Origin: Acidimicrobiia bacterium
Lineage (GTDB): Bacteria > Actinomycetota > Acidimicrobiia > Spongiisociales > JAHEDJ01
NCBI GenBank assembly: GCA_030598025.1
Contig: JAUVQS010000050.1
Coordinates: forward strand, 1-9,616
Length of the DNA stretch: 9,616 nucleotides
Direction of reading: 5' to 3'
Shown piece by piece: positions 1 through 5,230 of this stretch. A program made the position numbers and the translations under genes. How positions within the stretch are numbered: position 1 is the first letter of the stretch; each line of letters starts with the position of its first letter. The notes under the pieces are model-generated. The model did no database searches. It worked only from the letters and a program-made list of their open reading frames with translations, and was not told where the DNA came from.

Positions 1-6
1 AGTACC

Positions 7-55
7 ACCACTACATCTTGTGGTCGCTCTTGCCTCTACCACGAGATCTGGTGGT
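7..55 (-). promoter_or_regulatory. Tandem NrdR-type operator boxes
   Basis: Two near-palindromes, ACCACTACATCTTGTGGT at 7-24 and ACCACGAGATCTGGTGGT at 38-55, share CCAC and GTGG arms around a central ATCT. Their start-to-start distance is exactly 31 bp, about three helical turns. NrdR, the ATP/dATP-sensing repressor of ribonucleotide reductase genes, is known to bind paired 16-bp boxes separated by about 15-16 bp; here the 16-bp cores (8-23 and 39-54) are 15 bp apart. The boxes lie just downstream of a leftward promoter, so the inferred target is an nrd gene (nrdJ, nrdAB or nrdR) on the minus strand left of the window. That target cannot be seen. A different regulator with dyad boxes is the main alternative. 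Confidence 0.68.
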
Positions 56-65
56 GTGTTACGCG

Positions 66-94
66 AATGTAGTTACACGTATGAAAGTCGTCAA
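66..94 (-). promoter_or_regulatory. Putative leftward sigma-70-type promoter
   Basis: Read on the minus strand, a -35 hexamer TTGACG (94 down to 89) is followed after a 17-bp spacer by TACATT (71 down to 66). This is a good -35 match, a fair -10 match and ideal spacing. Transcription would start near 58-60, placing both NrdR-type boxes in the initially transcribed region, where a bound repressor could block the polymerase. This supports a divergent gene to the left of the window. It is inferred from hexamers only. Confidence 0.45.
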
Positions 95-102
95 CCACTA
101 GA

Positions 103-127
103 GCGTGCTATTCCGCACATAGCACGC
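103..127. other. Perfect 8-bp inverted repeat
   Basis: GCGTGCTA (103-110) and TAGCACGC (120-127) are perfect complements around a 9-base spacer. It sits just upstream of the leftward -35 hexamer, so it could be an operator for an activator or repressor of that promoter. On the plus strand it is followed by GGTTTCTTG, a poor U-tract, which makes a terminator less likely. The function is unknown. Confidence 0.4.
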
Positions 128-221
128 GGTTTCTTGTCAAAGCGGGGAAGACGGCCGTACAAACCGGTCCGGTCCGCAGGCCGGGGGAAGCATGGGAGAC
201 TGTATCGCACGCTACCCGGGG

Positions 222-253
222 CGCGAAAACTGGGAACAAACCAGTTTTTCGCG
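222..253. other. Strong stem-loop with A4/T5 arms, possible bidirectional terminator
   Basis: CGCGAAAACTGG (222-233) pairs with CCAGTTTTTCGCG (241-253), giving 12 base pairs with one bulged T around the 7-base loop GAACAAA. The A run on one arm and the T run on the other give each strand a CTGG/CCAG mini-stem followed by T residues, as in bidirectional terminators. However, the outer CGCG pairs continue the helix past the T run. It could also be a structured leader element. A smaller hairpin, CCGAAT/ATTCGG at 255-260 and 271-276, follows at once. Confidence 0.4.
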
Positions 254-362
254 GCCGAATGTTGCCCTCGATTCGGGGCTTCGACGGCGACAGTTTTGAT
301 AGGCTCAGAGTCTGGGAGAGGCCGCACGGCGGCTGATTCCTTTTTCGACGGTTGGGACAACG

Positions 363-833
363 GTGAGTCGCAGGATCGCCCAAATCGCGAATGTCACAGC
401 GCAGTGGCGCTGGCTGACGGCGGTCGCCCTCTTGGTGGTTGCGACCGGGGCAGTGGTGTCGTTCGTTCGTTCGAGGCGACGACCGCATGTCGCAACGATG
501 CCTTCCAGCCTGTTTGCTCGACGTCGGCCTCCATCCACTGGAGGCGACCCCTCTTCCGCGCACGGACCGGGTAGCGGTCCGGTGGTGCAGCTTGCCGATA
601 CCCCGCCGGCGCCCCCGGCCGGCCCGGTCGCAGTCGCCGATGAGCATCCTCTTCCGCCTCCGGCTGAGAACGGCCCCCTTCGGGCACCACTACCGCCCCG
701 GCCGGATGATCTGATCGTGACCATCGACCTGACCGAACTCGAGTTGGAGCAAGCGGTAGACGGGGATGATCACGTCGCTGATCTCTCCTCGGAAGAGGAT
801 TTGGCCTCGTTGCCGGCCGATCCCTGGGCGTGA
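363..833 (+). CDS. Single-pass membrane protein with Pro-rich acidic tail ending DPWA
   Basis: Not recognised as a known family. The 156-residue product has a short basic N-terminus (SRR), one hydrophobic segment at about residues 18-35, then an Arg-rich stop-transfer stretch (RSRRRPH). A long Pro/Ala/Gly-rich, presumably disordered cytoplasmic tail follows (about 50-115). The C-terminus is acidic, with TIDLTELELE near 120-129 and LSSEEDL near 141-147, and the last residues are DPWA. The GTG start at 363 has no clear Shine-Dalgarno; it was chosen because it places the membrane segment near the N-terminus. The next gene encodes a protein of the same design with the same IDLTE and DPWA motifs, so the two are inferred to be tandem paralogues. 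The conserved tail suggests a docking peptide. Function unknown; that it is a real gene is fairly likely. Confidence 0.62.
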   Translation: MSRRIAQIANVTAQWRWLTAVALLVVATGAVVSFVRSRRRPHVATMPSSLFARRRPPSTGGDPSSAHGPGSGPVVQLADTPPAPPAGPVAVADEHPLPPPAENGPLRAPLPPRPDDLIVTIDLTELELEQAVDGDDHVADLSSEEDLASLPADPWA

Positions 834-919
834 GGTCGTCCGGTTGACTGTGTTGTGAGGGCTGTTGTTGGTTGGCCGGCGAAGTCGGCGAATGGCCGGG
901 CACAGAACGATCCCCCGAA

Positions 920-1471
920 ATGGGCGTGATCTCGGATATATTTGGGGTAGTCGACCGAGAGGCCGTCATCCGATCCCGCAGGAACCGATTCAACTCAGCG
1001 GTTGCTCCGCTGCTGTTGGCCCAGGTGGTTGAACGAGGCGAATCGGTGGGTTGGTTCATCTTCGGCGGCGCCATGGCGGTGCTGGCAGTCGGCGTTGTGA
1101 TCGTGATTCTGGCGCGGGCGAGACATCGCCGGGACGATCTGGAGAATCGAATTGCCGTACGGAGCGAAGCCACAGCTCTTGTCGAACCCCCGATGCCGGC
1201 GCCCAAGAGGCGACCGGAGGTGACCTTCCTTGATCTTCCGGCGGATGATTCTCGCGAGCTCATCGATCTCCGACACCAACCTGAAGCAATGGTTGACCGT
1301 CGTCGGAGCCCACTGTCTTCTCATCTCGATGACATCGCACAGCCGCAGACCTTTGTCGATCTTCCCGGTTCAGAATCGCAGCGGGATCCGGTGATTGATC
1401 TCACCGAAGAGTCGGTAGATCTCACTGAAGAACGCCAAGAGGCCGCACCGAAGAGCGACCCCTGGGCCTGA
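920..1471 (+). CDS. Single-pass membrane protein with repeated xDL motifs and DPWA C-terminus
   Basis: Not recognised. From the ATG at 920 the product is 183 residues: an N-terminal stretch of about 45 residues, a membrane segment at about 46-65 (WFIFGGAMAVLAVGVVIVIL), a basic stop-transfer (RARHRR), and a long charged tail. The tail repeats a short hydrophobic-Asp-Leu motif five times: FLDLP (103-107), LIDL (114-117), FVDLP (145-149), VIDLTE (158-163) and VDLTE (166-170). It ends in DPWA, like the upstream protein. The frame is open from a TTG at 872, and a GTG at 1025 would give a shorter N-terminus more like the upstream paralogue; none of the three has a good ribosome site, so the start is uncertain. 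The gap to the upstream gene is under 100 bp, so co-transcription is likely. Function unknown. Confidence 0.62.
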   Translation: MGVISDIFGVVDREAVIRSRRNRFNSAVAPLLLAQVVERGESVGWFIFGGAMAVLAVGVVIVILARARHRRDDLENRIAVRSEATALVEPPMPAPKRRPEVTFLDLPADDSRELIDLRHQPEAMVDRRRSPLSSHLDDIAQPQTFVDLPGSESQRDPVIDLTEESVDLTEERQEAAPKSDPWA

Positions 1472-1537
1472 CCGCCCGGCGCTGCGATCAACACCCGACG
1501 TGCCGTTCAACGACGGCCGCCTCACAGAGCCCGAAAC

Positions 1538-1579
1538 TTGGGACTAAATGGGTCGTTCGGCCCGGGAGAGTCGTCCCAA
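1538..1579. promoter_or_regulatory. Composite palindrome with DosR-like half-sites
   Basis: TTGGGAC (1538-1544) and GTCCCAA (1573-1579) form a perfect inverted repeat. The left arm continues as TTGGGACTAAA, matching the half-site of the DosR/DevR box (TTSGGGACTWWAGTCCCSAA). Between the arms lies GGGTCGTTCGGCCC (1550-1563), which fits the relaxed GGGNCNNNNGNCCC form of that box, and GGGAGAGTCGTCCC (1564-1577) ends in the other half-site. The element lies about 70-110 bp upstream of the dehalogenase start, a normal operator position. The sequence is seen; the DosR-family assignment is inference. Confidence 0.38.
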
Positions 1580-1594
1580 CCTTTCGGTAGGTTG
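1577..1594. other. Small 6-bp stem-loop upstream of the dehalogenase
   Basis: CAACCT (1577-1582) and AGGTTG (1589-1594) are perfect complements with a 6-base loop, TTCGGT. It sits between the DosR-like palindrome and the dehalogenase ribosome site, probably within the 5' leader. There is no T tract, so it is not an obvious terminator. It may be chance. Confidence 0.25.
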
Positions 1595-1649
1595 ATCGGA
1601 GGGACCCGGCGGTCGGCGCAGTCGCGCTCGACGAGAGCGAAGGGTTGAA

Positions 1650-2552
1650 GTGAAAGTTCTCCGGACACCGGACGAGCGTTTCGAGTCGCTTCCCGACTTT
1701 CCGTTCGAGCCGCGCTACGTGGAGATCCCCAATGAGTGGGGCCCGAGCCTGCGGATGCACTACATCGATGAGGGGCCCAGGACTGCGCCGAGCGCGGTCC
1801 TGTTGCATGGTGAGCCGACCTGGTCATATCTCTATCGGCACTTGATACCGTCTCTGGTCCGAGGCGGCCACCGGGTGCTTGTTCCTGATCTGGTCGGATT
1901 CGGCAGAACTGACAAGCCGGCGGAGATCGATGATTACACGTACGAGCGAATGGTTGAGTGGATGGCGACTTGGTTCGGGTTGGTGAACCCCCGCCGCGTG
2001 ACGCTCATCCTCCACGACTGGGGCGGTCTCATCGGACTGCGCATTCTCGCCAAAGGATCGCGGAGATTCGAGCGGATTGTCGCTATGAACACAGGGTTGC
2101 CGACCGGCCATCAGGCGATGTCACAGGAGTTTTCCACCTGGCGGTTGATGGCTCACAACATGCCGGTGTTGCCCGTCGGTCAGATCGTCAACGGAGCGTG
2201 TTTCGTCGATTTGCCGCCCGAAGTCATCTCCGCTTACGACGCCCCCTTCCCCGATGAGTCGTTCAAAGCCGGGGCAAGGGCGCTGCCCGGCCTCGTTCCT
2301 ACCCACCCGGATGATCCGTCGGCCGCCGAGAACCGGAAAGCCTGGCAGTCGCTCAGCCGCCTCAAGAAGCCGTTCCTGACGGTGTTCAGCGATCTCGACC
2401 CGATCAGCAGTGGTACGGAGGAAACGTTCAAGGCGAGAATACCGGGCGCCGTCGGTCAGCCACATACTCGACTCCGCCATGCCGGGCACTTCGTCACCGA
2501 GGATCGAACGGATCGGCTCATCAAGCTGTTGAGCAAGTTCACCCGGTTGTGA
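1650..2552 (+). CDS. Haloalkane dehalogenase, HLD-I-like alpha/beta hydrolase
   Basis: The enzyme hydrolyses carbon-halogen bonds of haloalkanes to an alcohol and halide, in the cytoplasm and without cofactor. The 300-residue length is typical. Visible motifs: HGEPTWSYLYR (53-63), supplying oxyanion-hole and halide contacts; PDLVGFGRTDKP (79-90); the nucleophile elbow HDWGG with Asp123 as nucleophile and Trp124 as first halide-binding Trp; a cap-domain Trp164 (FSTW) matching the second halide Trp of DhlA/DhmA; Asp250 in SDLDP as catalytic acid; and His280 in AGHF as catalytic base. The acid after strand 7 and the cap Trp point to subfamily I. The GTG start is set by GAAGGG at 1639-1644, 5 bases upstream. 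A DosR-like palindrome precedes the gene. Because nucleophile, acid, base and both Trp are present, activity is expected; the natural substrate is unknown, and some relatives act on other substrates. Confidence 0.88.
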   Translation: MKVLRTPDERFESLPDFPFEPRYVEIPNEWGPSLRMHYIDEGPRTAPSAVLLHGEPTWSYLYRHLIPSLVRGGHRVLVPDLVGFGRTDKPAEIDDYTYERMVEWMATWFGLVNPRRVTLILHDWGGLIGLRILAKGSRRFERIVAMNTGLPTGHQAMSQEFSTWRLMAHNMPVLPVGQIVNGACFVDLPPEVISAYDAPFPDESFKAGARALPGLVPTHPDDPSAAENRKAWQSLSRLKKPFLTVFSDLDPISSGTEETFKARIPGAVGQPHTRLRHAGHFVTEDRTDRLIKLLSKFTRL

Positions 2553-2591
2553 GAGAGGCACGCGAGCGGCCGGTCTGGCACTCTATGGGTC

Positions 2592-3194
2592 ATGAGTGAT
2601 CCTCAGCGACGATTCTTCCGACCATCGACGGGCATAGCGCGCCCGCTGGCGGTCGCGGTCCTGTGGGCGGTTGCGGTCGCCGTCGCCGGCGCGGTGATTG
2701 TCGGCCTCGCCGCATTGATCGCGGGTGGCGTCGCCGGCATCATGGGCTGGTTCGATGATTCCACTTCGGCATCGGGGGCGATGCGGGAAACGCTGGAGAT
2801 AGCGGCCTGGATCTTCGCTCCAATCGGCCTAGCCGTTGCCGTTTGGGTGGCGGCGTACGGCACAACACAACAGGGGTCGCTGCCGCGGACGCTCCTGGCT
2901 GCTCCTACCGCCATCGGCGTGGCCGCCGGGTTGCTCTTTCTTGATTCGTCCGGCCTCCTGGCAGCCGGCCTGGCTATCGGTTGGGCGCTGGCGATTCCGG
3001 CCGAATCCCCTACCCAGGTGGCGGCTCGTTCTCTGCCCTTGCTCGTCGCCGCCTTGCTTCTACCCCGTCTGAGCGATTTGTCCGGCTGGGCCATCGTTGG
3101 GGTCATTGCCGCCTCTCCGGTGGCGGCCGCGGCCGGGGTCTACCTGGCAGACTTGCCGTGGAGCTTGCGGCGAGAAGCCCCCGACGACGCTTGA
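2592..3194 (+). CDS. Polytopic membrane protein of unknown function
   Basis: Not recognised. The 200-residue product is Ala/Val/Leu/Gly-rich with about six predicted membrane segments: one long or two short ones at roughly 17-48, then about 69-88, 101-117, 121-137, 143-158 and 165-185. The N-terminus is short and basic (PQRRFFRP), and the C-terminus after WSLRR is short and charged. A hydrophilic loop near 53-68 (WFDDSTSASGAMRE) is the only substantial soluble part. No catalytic or transport motif was seen. The ATG at 2592 is 39 bp after the dehalogenase stop; no good Shine-Dalgarno is visible, so it may be translated as part of the dehalogenase transcript or from its own promoter. It precedes the NfeD-flotillin pair by 88 bp, so a membrane-microdomain role is possible but is only a guess from position. 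Confidence 0.7.
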   Translation: MSDPQRRFFRPSTGIARPLAVAVLWAVAVAVAGAVIVGLAALIAGGVAGIMGWFDDSTSASGAMRETLEIAAWIFAPIGLAVAVWVAAYGTTQQGSLPRTLLAAPTAIGVAAGLLFLDSSGLLAAGLAIGWALAIPAESPTQVAARSLPLLVAALLLPRLSDLSGWAIVGVIAASPVAAAAGVYLADLPWSLRREAPDDA

Positions 3195-3282
3195 CCCGGC
3201 CTTACCTCGGGCACCGGTTCGTATTGGCCGGCCGGCTGGTAGGTTTGACCGAGAGGCGTTGGCCAGTCGAGAGGAGCCGTCC

Positions 3283-3867
3283 ATGTTCAGTGTCTATCTG
3301 TTCGCTGCACTAGTCGGCTGGCCGTTTGTGTTGTTCTTCCTCTTTTTCTCAGCCGACATGGACGCCGATGCTGACATGGACGCCGACTTCGATGCGGATG
3401 TAGACGTCGACGCGGATACCGGCCTGGCCGGCTCCGCCGGCGCAGGGGTCGCCGATGCTGTTCTGTCCATCTTCTCATTTCGAGCTTTGGTGTTCTTGTT
3501 CGCCTTCTTCGGGGTCACCGGGCTGATCATGCGGGGGTTCGGTGTCGGCGCCTTCTTCACTTTCATCCTGGCTGTGGCCATGGGGTTATTCGCCGGTTAT
3601 CTCCACGCTCGGCTGTATGCGTACCTGAAGAGATCGTCGACCGGAGGGATGACCACGAACGCTGATCTGCGTGGATCCCGTGCCAAGGTCGTTGTGCCCA
3701 TTGTCGAGAGTGGGAAAGGTCGTATCGAAGTCGATGTTGACGGCCAACCGGTCTACGTGACCGCCAGGGCGTTCGGCGGCGGATCGTATGAGAAGGGCGA
3801 GCGGGTTGTTGTGGTCGAGATCGACGACGGCACCGCTCTGGTGGGGCATCTGAACCTGGACGAATAG
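3283..3867 (+). CDS. NfeD/YqiJ-like OB-fold membrane protein (flotillin partner)
   Basis: The 194-residue protein has a membrane segment at about 5-22, an Asp/Ala-rich loop at 24-45 (Asp at nearly every second position), two more membrane segments near 64-82 and 88-107, and a C-terminal soluble beta-rich domain (about 125-192). That domain (GSRAKVVVPI, GRIEVDVDGQPVYVTARAF, GERVVVVEIDDGTALV) has the look of the OB fold of NfeD, YuaF and YqiJ proteins. These are encoded beside flotillins and are thought to work with them in membrane microdomains, as here: the flotillin start is 11 bp downstream. The ATG at 3283 is set by GAGAGGAG at 3269-3276; the frame is open further upstream, but that part overlaps the previous gene and is not protein-like. 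The acidic loop could bind divalent cations, which is inference. Confidence 0.82.
   Translation: MFSVYLFAALVGWPFVLFFLFFSADMDADADMDADFDADVDVDADTGLAGSAGAGVADAVLSIFSFRALVFLFAFFGVTGLIMRGFGVGAFFTFILAVAMGLFAGYLHARLYAYLKRSSTGGMTTNADLRGSRAKVVVPIVESGKGRIEVDVDGQPVYVTARAFGGGSYEKGERVVVVEIDDGTALVGHLNLDE
3355..3386 (+). repeat. 18-bp-period coding repeat for the Asp-rich loop
   Basis: GACATGGACGCCGA occurs at 3355-3368 and again at 3373-3386, an exact 18-bp period, and more diverged Asp-Ala/Asp-Val codons follow to about 3417. It encodes the DMDADA-type repeat between the first two membrane segments of the NfeD-like protein. The near identity suggests recent repeat duplication. Confidence 0.7.
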
Positions 3868-3878
3868 GAGCGTTGACT

Positions 3879-5162
3879 ATGGAAGTTGCAATCACGCTGG
3901 CAGGCATAATCGTCGCGGCTGTGGTGATCGTGGTGCTGGCCATTCGCAGCCTGATCATCATCTGCCCACCTAACCGTGTTGCCGTCATTTCCGGTCGTTC
4001 CCGCGACGACGGCGAAGGGACGGCACGCGGGTATCGCATATTGCGCGGTGGTCGGACTATCAGGATTCCACTTCTCGAGAAGGTGGATTGGATGGATCTG
4101 AACACCATCGCCATTGAGCTCTCTGTGCAGAATGCATATTCAAAAGGCTCGATCCCTCTCAACGTGCAGGCGGTGGGCGATGTGAAGATCTCGAGTCGCG
4201 AAGGCGTTATCGAGAACTCGATTGAGCGTTTCCTCAGTCGCCCCACCGGGTACGTTCAGCAGATCGCCAAGGAGACACTCGAGGCCAACCTGCGCGGCGT
4301 GCTTGCCACACTCACGCCTGAAGAAGTCAACGAGGATCGCCTGAAGTTCGCCTCCGTTTTGATCGAGGAGGCCGATGACGACATGAGGACCCTCGGGCTG
4401 GATCTCGACGTTCTCAAGATCCAGAACGTCACCGACGAGGCCGGCTATCTCGATTCTGTCGGACGACGGCGGACCGCTCAGGTCATCAAGGAGGCTCGTG
4501 TCGCCGAGGCTGAGAGGCAAGCGGAGGCGCGGGAGAGCGAAGCCGATTCACGCCGGCGTTCCGAGGTGGCGCGGGCCGAGGCTGATCTGTTGATTGTCGA
4601 GCGAGAGAACGCGTTGCGGGTTCGCACCGCTGAGCTGGACGCGACGGCCCTGATCAAAGAAGAGCAGGCCAAGGTCGCCGGTGACAAGGCTCGTGTGGTT
4701 GCCCAGCAAGAGCTACAGCAAGAGCGAATTGAACTCGAACAGCGCCGGTTGGAGGCCGACATTGTGGCTCCCGCCCGTGCCGACAAGGAAGCTAAGGAGC
4801 TGATGGCCAAGGGCGCAGCCGCCTCCATCATTGAGGATGGCGCAGCCCAGATCGAGGTATTCAAGCGTCTCGTCGATCAGTACCAGGCGGCCGGCGATGA
4901 TGCCAAGCAAATCTTCGTGCTGAACATGCTTCCCGACCTCGTCGACAAGATTGTCGGAACGGTCGAAGGTGTTTCCATCGATCGGGTTTCAGTTATCGAC
5001 TCGGGCAACGGTCAACCGGGGATCCCGGCCGTCATGTCGCAGTTACCGGCCGCCGTGATAAAGCTCACCGAGCAGATCGAGAATGCCACCGGCATCGATA
5101 TCCTCTCGAACCTTGGTAGGTCACGAGAGCCTGAGGAGGGTGTCGAAGCGGGCGCCGATTGA
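3879..5162 (+). CDS. Flotillin-like SPFH-domain protein
   Basis: The 427-residue scaffold protein marks and organises membrane microdomains. Residues 4-30 form the N-terminal hydrophobic anchor (VAAVVIVVLAIRSLIIICPP). The SPFH/band-7 domain runs to about residue 200 (PPNRVAVISG, RIPLLEKVDWMDL, ISSREGVIENSIERFL, LRGVLATLTPEEVNEDR, LGLDLDVLKIQNV). A long Ala/Glu/Arg coiled coil follows (about 203-310), with the heptad-like AEAERQAEARESEADSRR and VRTAELDATALIKEEQAK characteristic of flotillins. The C-terminal assembly region (about 310-400) contains AKGAAASIIEDGAAQIEVFK and LPDLVDKIVGTVEGV. ATG 3879 is preferred over the in-frame TTG six bases upstream because AGGAG (3866-3870) lies 8 bases before it. 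That site overlaps the stop of the NfeD-like gene, so the two form a tight, probably translationally coupled operon. Confidence 0.92.
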   Translation: MEVAITLAGIIVAAVVIVVLAIRSLIIICPPNRVAVISGRSRDDGEGTARGYRILRGGRTIRIPLLEKVDWMDLNTIAIELSVQNAYSKGSIPLNVQAVGDVKISSREGVIENSIERFLSRPTGYVQQIAKETLEANLRGVLATLTPEEVNEDRLKFASVLIEEADDDMRTLGLDLDVLKIQNVTDEAGYLDSVGRRRTAQVIKEARVAEAERQAEARESEADSRRRSEVARAEADLLIVERENALRVRTAELDATALIKEEQAKVAGDKARVVAQQELQQERIELEQRRLEADIVAPARADKEAKELMAKGAAASIIEDGAAQIEVFKRLVDQYQAAGDDAKQIFVLNMLPDLVDKIVGTVEGVSIDRVSVIDSGNGQPGIPAVMSQLPAAVIKLTEQIENATGIDILSNLGRSREPEEGVEAGAD

Positions 5163-5230
5163 AGTCAGATGATGTCGATGGCGCCGGACAACCGGTAACC
5201 TGGGCGCGACCAATAGAGACGGAGACATCG

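Larger units (their letters stand above)
56..362. other. Gene-free intergenic region
   Basis: No open frame here looks like a protein: translations are Arg/Ser/Gly-rich and lack recognisable motifs, and reading frames on both strands overlap freely. The stretch contains the leftward promoter, the inverted repeat at 103-127 and the stem-loops at 222-276, all listed separately. I compared it by eye with cobalamin, fluoride and c-di-AMP riboswitches, SRP RNA and tRNA, and found no convincing match. It probably holds the divergent control regions of the left-hand gene and of the gene at 363. Confidence 0.5.

Noticed and set aside
56..362. Cobalamin riboswitch expected if the neighbouring gene were nrdJ
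   Set aside because: GGGGGAAGCATGGGAGAC at about 184-200 is faintly reminiscent of one, but no B12 box or paired core was found on either strand.
20..574. Plus-strand open frame of 184 codons covering the left intergenic region
   Set aside because: The translation is Arg/Gly/Ser-rich with no motif, crosses the NrdR boxes and stem-loops, and overlaps the better-supported membrane protein gene at 363 in another frame.
843..871. Promoter TTGACT before the second DPWA gene
   Set aside because: The -35 looks good, but no acceptable -10 lies 16-18 bp downstream.
394..1263. Long minus-strand open frame (289 codons) antisense to the two DPWA proteins
   Set aside because: Low-complexity Ser/Arg/Thr/Pro translation typical of the antisense of GC-rich genes; no membrane segment or motif.
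3097..3282. N-terminal extension of the NfeD-like protein
   Set aside because: It overlaps the preceding membrane protein gene in another frame, is Arg/Pro-rich, and a strong ribosome site plus membrane segment start at 3283.
3873..3878. TTG start for the flotillin
   Set aside because: It leaves only 2 bases after AGGAG, while the ATG at 3879 has ideal spacing.
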